In this document: piece by piece, positions 48,801-61,605 of the stretch | Position numbering within the stretch: position 1 is the stretch's first letter | Layout: every line of letters starts with the position of its first letter | Assembly (NCBI GenBank): GCA_030490835.1 | Contig: CM059975.1 | Span: forward strand, 3,189,579-3,253,578 | Direction: 5' to 3' | DNA length: 64,000 nt | DNA from: Annona cherimola | Lineage: Eukaryota; Streptophyta; Magnoliopsida; Magnoliales; Annonaceae | Notes under the pieces: model-generated | Seen by the model: only the letters and a program-made list of their open reading frames with translations | What the model was told of the DNA's origin: nothing | The model's database searches: none | Translations under genes and position numbers: made by a program

Positions 48801-51800
48801 TTATTCCCAGTTTGATTGCCAACTACCGCTGGTTTCATAAAAATCTAGATAGTAGCAAATTCAACAATCATTCACAGACCATCATCACTGCCAACTAAAA
48901 TAAGGCAAAATATCTTTAAGTTGCAACTATCCTGTGACTCACTTTTGGTTTCTCTGATTAATTATAGCAAATATTTGAGCTTCGCCTCAACTGTAGGCGA
49001 GAAACCCAGACACTAGCATCCTTACAAAAATATGGACAAGACCAAACTTTTCCCTTTGGATGACTGGATTTGACCAGAAATGGCCCTGAAAAGCTTCCCA
49101 TCCCCAAAGTTTGGGATTTGAAACTCTCAAGTTGCAAAAAGCATAGCACAACATGAATGTTACATGGCATGACAGAAAAATGAGACTCCGCAAGCAAGAT
49201 TGCTGTCACTTATGCACGCATGGGTCACACAAATCTACAGCACCTAGCCAGCTTTTGACCAAGTATGCAAAATGCTAGCTCCAACTAAGGGTAAATTGTA
49301 CGTACAAATTTTAACTATAATTCCTATCATACCAATAATGTTTCAGAAATTCCCCTAATGTCCACAACATTTCACCACTAATTCCCTACGTATCCATACT
49401 GTTACTAACAACACAAACGAACATCACCACAGGTTGAAAGGTCAAGTTTGCCCCTATGTCATTTCCTCCAGCTGGAATCCGGCTAGGGTCCGATGATCCA
49501 CCATTGTTCACCGCAGCTCTTGCAGCCTCTTTCCATTACAATGCCTTCGTCTTCAATTCAACAACCTTGGGTCCTTCCGTGACTAGGGCAATACCAATCA
49601 TCGGTACACCCGCAGCCACTCCTTCCAATGTCAAATTCCAGCCACAATGAGTTAGAAAGCATGCCACATATGGGTGTGCTAGCACCACCAACCCTTGATC
49701 CTTTATTTCTTTCACGAATTTCGGCAGCAAAGTGCCTCTTCATCAAGCTGCTAGAAACCATCGGATGCCTCTTCATTGAGCACCGAAAACCCCCAAACTG
49801 CATTCCACTCTTGCCAGATCTATTGCCGGAAACCCCAAAGAGTCAAATCCCTTGAACACTGCATATCCCCCCTTGTCTTTTCCAATCGCCCTATCTGGTC
49901 TGACGCCGCCAACTTCACCGCCTTCCTCCAGACCATCAATAAGTTGCTTACCACCATCCGATACTGGGACCTGTTGGATTCCCGGGCACCACTCACTTGT
50001 AAAGGTAGTTGTCGAACATCATTTTCTGCACATATTCATTGGTGCACATCTTCACGAATGCCTTCATCGCCAGATTCAATGCCCTCGATCCCCTCCACTA
50101 GAGAAAGCCCATTGCCAAAAGCATTAGCAAAAAGACACATCCATCGACGGCGCTATTTGAGTTTTTGAACGCCCACAAATCCATTGACAGCTGCCAATAC
50201 TACTATCCAAGCCATCAAAGGAAGACGAGAAAGAAGAGAACTGAAGCAAGCAATTTCTGTAGGCTCCAGATTCCAATGACTGAAGCAGCAATCCGGTGCA
50301 GCGAGCGGGTGGTCGGCATCGGAAATTGGCAGCATGTCATTTGCCGGTGCCTATTGTCAGTCCAGCAAATGGCTAGTGGCTTGGGCCCGTCTAGGCAATT
50401 TGGCCGTTTTAAAAAAGAAACGGTAGCAACCCAAATGTGAGGAAATGACATGGGCATGTAAGAAATTAGAGGTTAAATGTTATGGGTATGGGAGGAATTA
50501 TTGAAATGTTATGGGTATTAGAAGAATTTTACCCAAATAATTCAATAACATTATTTACTTCAATCATAATATGTTGACATTCTCAGGTGCTACAGTATAT
50601 ATATATAAGCACAATAAGTTACTAGTACATTTACCTTTAACAGAGGAACAGGAGGTTTCTCTTCACCAGGTTGAGGCTCCCATTCAAGCAACACTTTTTC
50701 TTCCTCTACAGCCTCACGAATATATGGGTACATGTTCATTGCAGTCCTCGAATGAAAATCTCCACCCGCCTTGAAGGCTTTCAACATGCTCTTACAATTT
50801 GCAAGATGTGCAAGGATTCGAAGCTCCAGCTATGCAACAAATTTCATTCAAGTAAGCAGAGCAAGTAAGAGAAAAACATCTAAGGATACATCTGTACACT
50901 TTCAAGGAAATAATTGGATGTTCAGCAGTAACCTGTCCATAATCTGCAACAATGAGGGAGTTTCCAGGTTTGGCTACAAATGCCTTCCTGATTTTGTATC
51001 GATCCTTCTCCAAAGCTGGCTGATTCTGTTACCATCAAGAAGGCAACATGAGCTAAGAGAGAGAGAGAATGGTGTTAATGGCATTGTAGTCAACAAGTAA
51101 AGCAATGATGAACAGGTCTTTTCAGATGAGGAAAAATTCTAGAAAACTAAATCTTTTGATCTTTCATAGTTCTTGCTCTTCAATATATAAGCAAATAGCT
51201 TTAAAACTACACAACCTGTCGGCCCAAAAGGACGTTTCATAAACATAAGCAACATAATTCCTGTTCAAATTTTTTTTAACCAAAAGAAACCAAAGAATGA
51301 AGAGAAAGAAACATCCTCAATGCCAGAAAGTCCAGACCCTTAAATCCCAGCAACAGAGACCACTAAGTGTGTTTGGTGACATGTTAAAAAAAAAAAGAGA
51401 GAGAACAAACCTTTCCCGCTCCTTCCTTTGGATATAATTTGAAATCTTAACTACCAAACTACCCCACTTCATCTATCATTACATCAGCATCCCAATCATT
51501 TTTCACATCTTTCTATACAATTACCCTATCTATTTTAACTTTATTCTCTTTTATTCCTAACTATTACCACTACTATCACATAACATCATTCTTATCCTTT
51601 TTTTAAAAAAAATTCCATTCCCACTTTTATTACTTACACATCTTCCCACATGGAAACCATTTGATCTAAAGAAAAATGCATTCAGAGAGTATGCAATGCT
51701 CCCACTTCCCAGAACTCAGTTACTCTCCAGCCAAATCCCTTAGGAAGTACCTTCCATGGTTCCTTTTATAGCTGTTTTAGGAACTACATGCCATGCTTTG

Positions 51801-54800
51801 ATGATGTTCACTTAGAGCCATTCAAGACTGACATAAGTCCCACAACCATGTCAAGTTGCTGTTACCTACTGGGCTTATGTCCCTGGTCAAAACGACTGTT
51901 CAATCTGATCTGTATTTGTATTGCATTCCTTTTCTGACAGATGGATCACTGGAATGAATGATGGAATGCATATTTTGGTTCTTCGAGTTGTCTATACTTG
52001 CATGGCTTGAATATGTCTCAATAGTACTTTCTTAATGCAAGTGATAACTGATAAGTATGGAATGAAGCATTAAAGTTTTCCCACATGTGTAGTTCCTGTT
52101 CATGAGACATTGAAACTATAAAACAAGAAATTATGCTTGAAAAGAAGTGGATGTATAAGTTCGCTGCATACCACAGTCATAGACATGCAGCTATCAATCA
52201 TGAGTAGCAGCAAACAAGCATCAATAAAAATGGACCCAAGAAAACAAATAGATAAACAGCTAAATCTCATATTAAAAGCAAATACTCAAATCTTCCAGGC
52301 ATTGAGTGCTTGCAATTAGCAAGATAAAGTCACACCTGTAAATTTGGTCTTCTTGCGGATAATCGACCAGTCTCTGTATTGATATTTAAGGAACAATGAA
52401 CACGTCCATTTGTACCTGAAATGTTACTTGTCTGCAGCCACAGAAGATGAATTATGTCAGAGGCTTGATATAAATGTGATGTTGAGATGTAAGTAATAGA
52501 TGTCAAAAATGTCAAGTTCAAAATTTTTCTAAAGACTATTAAGGAATGTAAATAGAGAAAGCATGCTCGAACACCTGCTGGGAAAAGCATGCAGTTTTCA
52601 AAGACTGGTTGTTCAAAGCAAGGCTATATATCTCTGTTCATAAGTTGAAAAACAACATCAATATACACCGGCAATGACTTCTTTTGGGGTGTGTTTGGTT
52701 AGGAGTAAAACTTTTGATGAAAAGTTTTTGAAGTAGAAGTTGTCAAATTGATAGAAAATGATGTGATATAATAGGAGTAATGATGAGGAGTAAAGAGAAT
52801 AAAGTTAAAATAGATAGGTTAGTTGTATAGGAAAATGTGAAAAAATAATTAAAAAATAGAGTAGTTATGGAGAGTGAAAAGTTTTGGATTGAAAAGTTTT
52901 AGTTGACATTTTTTTGTGCCAAACAAACGCACCCTTGATTGCTTACTTATCTTTTCCCCTGTTTAATATGACTGCAGAAAGAATTGTATTTACAGTTCTG
53001 CAAAAGATACAATTTTAAATACATTTTAGCTAAACAGCTAAAAGGAACCCATTTGTAAGTTGTAACCATAATCATATGCCCATATTGTAACCACAGTTTC
53101 AGTTCTGCAAAGGGCCACAATTTACACACACTGTAACTGAAAGGAACCTGTTCAAAGGAAAAAAACAGGGCTATATCCCAATGACTCCTTTTAATTTCTA
53201 AGATAAATCTTCTCCACTGTTTAATGAACATAATTGATATTGTGGAAAGAACCAGTTCATAACCCTTCAATGTGCACTATTTAAATGCACAGCACCTGTA
53301 TGAGGAACCTACTAAATGTTAATAAATAGGTCTATGATGCAAAAAGATTTTATGTTTAAAAAAAAAAAAAGCAAAAATGTTAGGTAAAGGTAAAGAAAGT
53401 TAATTTCGACACAATCATTTAGAACATAAAATGATGGAATGCTCACTTGCAAAGGAAGAATGAAGTTGGAAATTAACGAATCAATGGAGCAGACTTCACA
53501 TAAAGCAGCAATAGCATGGCAGGCTTCCCTCCCCTCCTTACCCCCACCAAATGCAGCATAGGCAGTTCCATAAGCAGATGTGTCTGGACTTCCGCTCTTT
53601 TTTGTTTCATTAACATTTTGTTCAGTTGAATTTTCATCATCATCAACTGACGAAAAGTCTTCAACATTATCTACCCAGTCATATTCTGCAGAGATCTTTC
53701 CAGCAAAGGTCTTAAGAGCATCACCAGAAACAGAAGGCCAACCACTGGGTGTATACAAATCAGTTTCCATCTTAGAACCAATTTTGTGTATTTTTATATT
53801 GCGATATTTTGTAGGAACCTTCTTGCCTTCTTCAATCACCTTATCAACATTCAATACTCTAAAAATTTTCTCAACTGGAAGAGTCTCGTTTCCATTTTTT
53901 CTGTTAAAAGAATAGAGAATAAGTAGGAAGTTAAAACCAAATGTTATTTACGGCATTTGATGAAAAAACCTATGTTCTTTTTAAACATTAATAACTAATC
54001 ATAGTCATCATCAAATTGACACAATTTTAACATTATCAAATAAAGTTTTCATGTTAACTTTCACAGTCACCAGCATGGCTTTAGGAACCGAATTGACTCG
54101 AATTGATCACATTCATGTTACTGACGTAGGACTGCTTTCAAGGGAGCTTGGCAAGAGGTCTACCGGATGTCTATCCAGAAAACCGAACTCATGTCCAAAG
54201 ATCAATAGCTGAATGTGATCACAAGTCAATTAGCATTTCCCAGCATTCTCATGTTCTTGACGATATCTGCACCCACATGCAAGCTGGGCCACAAATTTAC
54301 AGGTGATTAACTTAACAATAATTTCTTCAGGACATCCCTGCCCCTAGCCTGAGCTGATTGGCTTAATTTGTGCCCACGGCACAGAAGTCATTATGAAATC
54401 GGGAACCAAAATAAATGATATAGTAGTATATACGTGGAAGGTGCTTTCGCTTTATTCTAGTTGGGAGGACTCGTGTAGCAAGAAGGCACTGTACCTGTTC
54501 ACAACGCCTCCAAAGAAAAGTTGGCGGAGTTGTGAATCACTCCCTACATTCATTAACTTAGCATCGGGGCAATGCTTTGCTGCCCACTTCCTAAATCTGT
54601 CAGCAGCAATTTCCTGTTCGAACATTGCTACTTTCTCAATCTCTGCTAGGAAAGCTCGATCCACAAGCATCCCTTCACCTTCCATTTCCACCAATACTTG
54701 ACCAAAAGGACGCCAATATTCTTCATAGAAGTCATACATGGTTCCTTTGTGATGCCCATCGAAGTTCCATGACATTGCACACAGCTTTGCCTTTAAGCTC

Positions 54801-57800
54801 TCAAAAAGACGTAGAGTACTGATTGAATCCAAGGCAGAATAACAGATCCATAGTATTCGATCTTTTCTTTGAAGTTCCTCTACAGGAGGAATAGTGGCAA
54901 TCTTACTCTCACTCCCGTCTTTCTTGAGCTTTTTCTTGCCAAAGATGGATTTCATCGATATCTTCCCAGCAATGAGCTCACCTAGATTATGCAGTTGTGC
55001 CCCAGACGTGCTCTCTGGATCTTTTCTTTCTGATTCCCCTACAGGAGAATGGTCATGCTCGATTCCAACAGTCCTGAGCTTTCTCTTGCTAGAGATGGAT
55101 TTTGTTGATCTATCCCCAGTAGAGTGCTCACCCCTATGTTGTGGTTGTGCCCCAGACATGACTACCGGATTACCTGTGAGTGCTTCAAGGGAGTATCCAC
55201 CCTCAGTTCGTCTTGAAGAATCCCAGAGACGAGCAAGATGCATGGTATCAGCGTGAAAACCAAAGACCTTTATACCATAATTCCCGAGTATATGGCAATC
55301 AAAGCTGTAGTTGTGCCAAACCTGAAAAAAGAAGACAAATTACTTGACCAACATAATAGTATACAAGAAAAATAGAAATGATAAAATGAGAAGTGAAGAG
55401 ATGGCCATTTTATTTTAATTTTATGCACGACAACTACAAGCAACAGGTAGTTGGCACCATAGCTCATTTGAGATGCAAATGTACCATTTAGATACCAAGA
55501 GCCATGAAAAAATCAACAAGCAACGAGCAAAATTAAATTGGAATCATCCTTCATGAATAACTTGGATATCAAAGAGTTGTGCTTAAAATTCTTACCTTTT
55601 TAATAAATGGATCCTCAAAGAAAGGAGCAAATTCCATCAATAGATCCTGGCCGCCATCAAGAATATCCACCCAAATGCAATTCTTCCCATTCCCATAATC
55701 CACGTTGGGTCCAGAATAAATGCTGAAACAAATGATCTGCCCATGACCAACTGGGGTATCCTCCTTTACATTGATCATTGCAACCTGTAATGAATTGGAT
55801 GCTAGCTTAAGTTAGGATAAATAGCAACAGGGGTAACTTTAGTTCCAGAGTGATAAAATGCCATAAATGGAAATTCAGATTGAGGTTTTAAGAAAATTAG
55901 TAGTATTTACATAATTTGGTAACAATGAAATCACAATCACATGGAAAACACTTGTGAAATTTGCCAGCATCCAATGAGTAACCCCTTTAAGTTTTGCAGT
56001 TAATTTATCTAGAGATTAACTGAACTAATATGTTGAAATTTTAAGCTTAGGTGTTAAATGTATCATAAATAAATTATTCTATGACATTTTCAATTGGAAG
56101 TATCATGATCCCAAAACAGTCGGATTGTTTCACTCAAGGCATGTAACCACCAAAAGAGATAGCATTTCCCAAGTAGCCAGGTGACCTGAAAACTCCAATG
56201 GGCAATGGGCAAAACAATAATAAATTTTCAACATCCCAAACTTCCCCAGGAATGTTAGTGCAACGTTATTCAACAAAGTCTGATCGGTGTTGGGTTAATC
56301 AGTGTGCATGCCTATTGGCGCATGGAGGAAGACATGGGCTATTCATGTGTCAGGCACAGTAACCAACAGGAACCAAAAAATCTGCAATGCAGCCAAGCTG
56401 ATCAGTAGGGAACCAGAAATATGTCTAGGCCATTGAATCCAGTCAATCAGCCTAATGGCTACCAGATATCAGACACTGTGCACCCAGGTGATGAGAGAAG
56501 TGGCACAGATCTCGCATTTGTTCCACACTCTTGGTGAGCTCAGGGCCTAGCGCATTCCTCAAAAAAAAAGAACAATGAAATGATATCTACAACTTATGAA
56601 CATGCCTCTGTGTCACACGCATGAACAAGACTATTGTATTTTGTAGTTAGCTTTTCAACAACTATTTTTGCAGTTGATATGTCATCCACAATGAGGATTT
56701 CGTCATATATGTGTGTAAGTTGCTCCTTTAGTTGATTCCGAATTCCCGAGTTTACTTCCACAATGTGGGTATCTTCAGGCACATCTGAATCATCATAACT
56801 TTCAGAGCTCTCAACTGCATAACCGGACCTCATATTCAGTGCTCTAGAAGGATCCAGCTCCACATTCAACTGTCTCTGCATTGAAGCACCATTAGGAGGG
56901 ACAATTTTCTCAGCCACTTTGATCCGTTCTTCCTTTCTAGCAACATGTTTTGGGGCCCTGGAATTATTGCCTCCCACGCCTAACACAGAATCTGTGTACT
57001 GCCCTTCATCAACTATTACCTGCGTCCCTAGGCTTGCCTCGCTACCATGCATTTGTTCTGCAGCAGCAACAACATTGGCAGCCGGGCTATAAGATTCCCC
57101 TCCCTTGGTTACATATCCAGTCTTTAGCAGGTAGGAATCATTTTGTTGACTGATTAAACTTTGGACACCATCCCTCGTGGGCAAAGCCACTCCTACACGC
57201 GTGCTAGCACCTTTATCCTGTTTACACACAGCAGCGACCTGCACGATCTCAGGTGCCACCTTGTTGTTTCCAATGCAGCAACAGCCATAACTCTCCTTGG
57301 ACTCCCTCAATTTAATGGTTTCCTCATTCCATGATTTGGAAGTGTTTATATAATCATTCACAGTCCACCTTGAGAGATCATCCGTGCTAGGCACCATCTG
57401 TTCATGTGAGCCAATCCTATTTTCATCAATCACCAATCTAAAATTCTGAGGTGGATTGAAGTTTCTTACAGCACCATTTGAAGCTTGAGAATGACTACTG
57501 TATAGTCTATAATTCAAATTGCTGTGGCGATGGTCATCCAAGTTCCCAAATGAACTCACACCATGCTCTTTGCCATGGGTGAGGTGCTTCAATCTTGATA
57601 GGCCAGAAGCAGTAGCGGCAGAGGTACAATCGTCTGCATTGTGGAGGGAGCGCGTTTCCTGCCTGCCGTTGGAGAGAAAAAATAAAAGGAAAATGTCAAA
57701 CAAATGAAACTATATATGGTGCTGCTTGTACATTTCATGCAGCCATCAATTCACCTTAGTGACAAACAGAAAGGATGCTCACCAACAAACTAAAATTAAT

Positions 57801-58081
57801 GATAGTTGTGAATAAAAATCCCGCATTGCCAATGGAAACTGCAATATCGTCTTTAAAAGAGAAGGTCTTCCGTAAATGAAACAAGAAGCTAGCGTCGATA
57901 AAACCGAACCCCACAGCCATAACAGAGACAGAGATTTTTACCTTTGAACGCGTCTTCCAGGGCCGAATGAAGAGGCATGCGAAAGCAGAGGAGCGGCCAC
58001 GAAGGAACGCCGTCTGATAGAAGGTGTGGAGAACCAGAAAGGCTTGAAAGGGCCGCTTGGGGTGGAAACCCCCATCGCCAT
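45839..58081 (-). CDS. POLI: Organellar family-A DNA polymerase (plant POLI/POP) with 3'-5' exonuclease
   Basis: Replicates plastid and mitochondrial DNA (family knowledge). Twelve exons on minus: 58081-57942, 57662-56606, 55784-55596, 55321-54495, 53900-53447, 52431-52336, 51025-50933, 50829-50635, 48518-48426, 47532-47320, 46884-46795, 46000-45839. All phases agree, giving 1202 aa. The N-terminus ([15 protein letters not shown], Arg/Ser-rich) looks like an organelle targeting peptide. Residues about 50-380 are poorly conserved. Exonuclease motifs: HACDTE with Asp397 and Glu399, HNYSFD at 465-470, and YSALD at 623-627. Polymerase motif A is VADYGQLELR with Asp949. The O-helix segment is [14 protein letters not shown] (Lys1028, Tyr1036), and motif C is VHDE at 1150-1153. 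The C-terminus is CAQSWYAAK, as in relatives. Intron 2 has a GC donor (GAG/GCATGT). Two diverged 50-residue units at 518-617 are unusual. POLIA versus POLIB cannot be decided. Confidence 0.95.
49289..50534. mobile_element. Inverted-repeat element carrying a glycosyltransferase fragment, in polymerase intron 8
   Basis: 1,246-bp segment whose ends are imperfect inverted repeats of about 90-180 bases: left from 49289 (GGGTAAATT ... AATTCCTATCATACC ... ATGTCATTTCCTCC), right from 50534 in reverse complement (GGGTAAAATT ... AATTCCTCCCATACC ... ATGTCATTTCCTCA). The interior is GC-richer and codes on minus for parts of a UDP-glycosyltransferase. A gene fragment between terminal inverted repeats is what Pack-MULEs and similar gene-capturing elements look like. 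I could not find a clean target duplication (flanks CTAA / AAAT), so the superfamily is open. Confidence 0.6.
49536..50340 (-). pseudogene. UDP-glycosyltransferase fragment
   Basis: The clearest part is 49730-49536 on minus, a plant secondary-product glycosyltransferase (PSPG) box: [17 protein letters not shown], then [10 protein letters not shown]. The canonical Trp-Ala-Pro-Gln start of the box is missing or altered. Downstream, the E/D-Q pair that holds the sugar donor is replaced (EGPKVVE). Upstream frames (about 50340-49740) continue with open pieces such as [20 protein letters not shown], broken by several stops and shifts. It lies inside an intron, in the same orientation as the polymerase, and cannot make a working enzyme. 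Confidence 0.8.
51367..51650. mobile_element. M1-variant MITE in polymerase intron 6
   Basis: Starts GTGTGTTTGGTGACATG and keeps the M1 landmarks CAATCATTTTTCACAT, CTATACAATTACCCTA, TATTTTAACTTTATTC and ATCACATAACATCATT; ends near CATCTTCCCACATGG. Same subfamily as 41196-41486. Confidence 0.65.
52687..52934. mobile_element. M1 MITE in polymerase intron 5
   Basis: 248-bp element starting GGGTGTGTTTGGTTAGGAG and ending CCAAACAAACGCACCC, flanked by TTG at 52684-52686 and 52935-52937. Reverse orientation relative to 2344. It lacks the segment corresponding to the GTTGTGTAGAAATGATTG block, explaining its shorter length. Confidence 0.85.
54857..55156 (-). repeat. In-frame tandem duplication of 50 codons in the polymerase exonuclease region
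   Basis: Unit A is 55156-55007 (residues 518-567) and unit B 55006-54857 (568-617). Both start Ser-Gly-Ala-Gln, then share KSI, a Lys/Arg-rich K-x-KL patch, PV and RKD. DNA similarity is also visible (TTGTGCCCCAGAC and GAGATGGATTT/AGATGGATTT on plus). Unit B is the copy that matches the family ([20 protein letters not shown]); unit A has drifted. Confidence 0.85.
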
Positions 58082-59008
58082 TGCTGCCTCCGCCACTCTC
58101 CCCAGTTTACCGCCGCCGCCACTGCGAAAAGCCGTCTTGGAGGATAAAGCTTCGGGCTTCGCAGAGACGATGACTGAGGGAAGCCCCGGAGAAGCAACGT
58201 TGGAGAGGATTTAGAGAGACAAAGGGCTAAAACCTTCGTTTTGGGCGTGAAGGAAGGAGAAGGGGTTTTAGCAGCAGACAGCCTTCGCTGACAACGGTCG
58301 TTGGCAAATATGCCCTTCCCGCATCTGTGACTAACGGGGTTGCAATTGTCGGAAGATATGCCCTTCCGCATCCAGGAAATATCTGAAAATGCCACTACAA
58401 GTGCAAAGCATGCGCCCGTGCGGTGTGTAGGGTATAACCGTAACACCAAAAACAGGCATCATTTTTAATATAAAATGATGTAAGGTAATGATATATACTC
58501 TAATAAGTTTGCCTTCGCAGCTTTTACCTGTGGTATGGGCACAAGACGATGGATACAGCTGTTGTGCTCGGTTAGCATTTTGCAATGGCGTTGTTGATAT
58601 TTCCGCACGCAAAAAGGGTTGATGTGGCAGCGGCGACTGGCGGGAACTTGCCCGTCCTTTCCCACCGCAAATTCGCAAACCCTGGGAATGGCTCGGCTGA
58701 GTGGGCGCTTCCGCACGAGCGTTTGGATTTTGGAGTCAGAACCTTGTGCGAAACGTGCTCTTCAGCCGTCCAACCTTGCACGTGAGAAATAGTCTTCGTC
58801 ATCGTTTACCAAATCCAAAAGCACGTAATGGAAAGAAAATGAATTTAGAAATTATTCGCAGGGAAATGAAGTTAACGATCAATAATTGAATAAAACCAGT
58901 ACAAAACAAAATAACAGTTAATTAAGATATATTTTAAATTTTATAAATCAATATAAAAATATTTTATTTATGCATAGTCGTGGCATTAAGTAAATAAGTT
59001 TTGTTTTA
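58082..59008. other. Polymerase promoter side and spacer
   Basis: 58082 to about 58420 is GC-richer leader and proximal promoter of the polymerase gene. A second GC-richer patch at 58500-58800 holds short open frames on both strands without recognisable similarity. The rest is AT-rich. Confidence 0.45.
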
Positions 59009-59282
59009 AGGTGTGTTTGAAAAGTTATAAAAATTTTAAATACAAATTGTTTCTCTACAAAATTTTGAAATTATATAAATTGATGTGACAAGTAAGATTA
59101 ATGATAAGGCGTGTATGAAATAAAATTGAATTGATAGATTAGTTGTACATGTGACTATGTGTAAATGAATGAAAAGTACTGTTATTATAGAAAAATATGA
59201 AATAAATAATAATTATGGATAATATAAAGTTTTACAATTAAAAGTTTTTTTTATAATTTTTTAATATTGGCTAAACATACCC
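59009..59282. mobile_element. Degraded M1 MITE
   Basis: Begins AGGTGTGTTTGAAAAGTTAT and ends GGCTAAACATACCC; in between the reverse-strand M1 order is recognisable (AATTGATAGATTAGTTG, GTGTAAATGAATGAAAAG). Followed to about 61250 by several more, even more decayed copies. Confidence 0.6.
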
Positions 59283-59339
59283 TTGATTTTTGCATTTTCA
59301 ACCATATAAGCTTGTTGGTTGCAATTTGAACTCAAGTTT

Positions 59340-61250
59340 TTATATTTGCGTTTTAGATTTGTTTGACAAGTTATAACGATTTTTGATAAAAAAAATTATT
59401 ATGTAAAAATTTTTGAATTATAAACAAATGATTTTATATAATAAAAGGCAATGATAAATAGTAAGCATGATAAAGTATACGTGTTGCTTGTATATATAAT
59501 CATATAAGTGACTAAAAAATATGATATTTGTATATGAATATATGAAAAATAATCAATTAATTAAAGTAACCGTGAATAATGAAATATTTTAGATTAATTT
59601 TTGTAAAACATGTTTGTTTGTGTTGTGTTTGAGAAACCATAAAAGTGTCCGATTAAAAGTTTTGTGAAAAAAAAATGAAATTAAAGAAAATGATGTTGCA
59701 AGGTAAGGGTAACGACGAAAATTAAATATAATAAAATTAACATTAAATATAATAAAGTTAAAATAGATAGTTTAATTGCATATGTAGTTACGTAACAATA
59801 ATTTAAAAGTAAAATTACTATATATAAATGCGTGAAATTTTATTAAAATACGGTAGTTATAAATAACAACAGCTTTTAGATCTAAAAGTTTCAGCGTTAA
59901 ACATGCATGTATTTAATATTAAAAAAAATTCAATGTAAAAACTCTTTATTCTCTACGACTATCATGTTTATTTTTATCATTTTTCACTTCTCCATGTATA
60001 ACCACATAAACTTTCAATTATTTATTCACAATTACTCATATAACTAATTTATTTATTTTAATCTTAATTATTACTCATGTTATATTATATTATTTTCTCA
60101 CAATTTAAAAATATTTACGCAAATAATAATTTATCTACCAGTTTTATCACTTTTCAAACACATCATTCATTGTAAAGTTTTGAAGACAACCAGAGACACC
60201 CTTTATACAAAGTAACATTTTCTTTACGCAACTAATGGAGTCCAAAATGCAACAAGTAAACACACACAAAATTCATACCTAAGATATAGATATGCCACGA
60301 TCAAAATTATATGAATATGCTGAACTATGCACTTTAAAATGTAAATAATCCTCTTTCACCGCAAGCAATAAATCTCTTTCTAACAGTTAAAAAGGTAACA
60401 AAAAAACTTACTTGGTCTTTATTGTGCATGTCTTAACTCAAGGTAACGTATTAACTACTTAATTCACAAGGTTTTTTCTATTATTATCCTTTATTCCAAT
60501 TTTGTATCTTCTTATACAGGTAACTAATCTACTTTATCCCTTATTAAAAAATTTATCTTTATCCTATTCAAATCATAGCTCATATTATATCACACCACTA
60601 TCATATTCCTCACAAAAATTTGCAACATTTTTCAACTCCTGCGAAATTGACCATAAATCAAAGCTTTTGCCTGTCCATTTGCTCTCCAGTAAAAACGAGG
60701 AAAGTGGTAACAAAAATTTGCTGGTGCATTCCTATGCACTTCTGCATTATTTAACATTCTAATTAAGTTGTTATTCTGCTATTAAATTATTAGTAATATA
60801 GGTGTGTTTGAGAAAAGGAGAGAAAAAAGTCCTCCATTGTCTGCCCTCGGTATTACATTTTCATGCCAACCCGTTTATATATATTTTTTATAAGTAACTA
60901 ATCTATTTTATTCTATTTTTGTTACGATCATTATATATATTACACTACACGACTCACAATTATATATTTGTAACCTCTCGTCAAATGGACGGTAAATCAA
61001 AGTTCTTGTGGCTATCAAACAACTGATGAAAACAAGGCGATAAACAATGGTACACGTTTTTTCATAAATAATTCAATAGCCGACAATTTTATTTTTTCAA
61101 CTTTGCCCATATGTTTTAATTATTTTATCTTGAATACTTAATTTATTTCAACTTTTCTCATATTATTTTATACAAATTATAAACTTTTCAAAATATTTTA
61201 TTTCTCACTCTCGCCTATCCCACGATTTTACACTTTCAAAAACACCCTAA
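59340..61250. repeat. Cluster of heavily decayed M1-type MITEs
   Basis: At least three further blocks with eroded GTGTTTGAGAAxxx starts (near 59621 and 60801) and xxCAAACACA or CAAAAACACCCTA ends (near 60160 and 61240), each with TAAAGTTAAAATAGATAG or its complement inside. Boundaries cannot be drawn by eye. Confidence 0.5.
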
Positions 61251-61605
61251 AACAAATGTCGTAACTCAACTTTCACTATTAGACTTTTTCCCTGCGCACT
61301 ATTACGCATATTCACTTCAGTTACTTCTCATCATTATCATTATTTATTTATTTTTCATGTGCATCACCTCAGCTACTTATCATTCAAGTAGTGACCAGAT
61401 TTCCTTTTCTTATGTTCCCTTTGCACCGAAAACGTGAAGTCGACATCTTGGAGAGGAAACGGAAGCGTATTTCCGAACCATCCGCCCAAATGAGGATAAA
61501 AAGATCCAGTAGGACCCGCACACAGGGCGGCGTTTTCTGCCAGAGAAGCGAATATAAGCATCGTACGGGGGAGAAGAAGCATCTCTGTTCTCTTCCTCTT
61601 CGACA
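61251..61605 (+). promoter_or_regulatory. Cardiolipin synthase promoter and leader
   Basis: Composition shifts from AT-rich to balanced at about 61390. A TATA-like AATATAAGCA at 61551-61560 lies about 50 bases before the ATG, which would imply a short leader. Assignment is by position only. Confidence 0.35.

Noticed and set aside
58585..58785. Plus-strand ORF of 66 codons upstream of the polymerase gene
   Set aside because: The complementary strand is equally open and nothing resembles a known protein; likely a GC-rich spacer.
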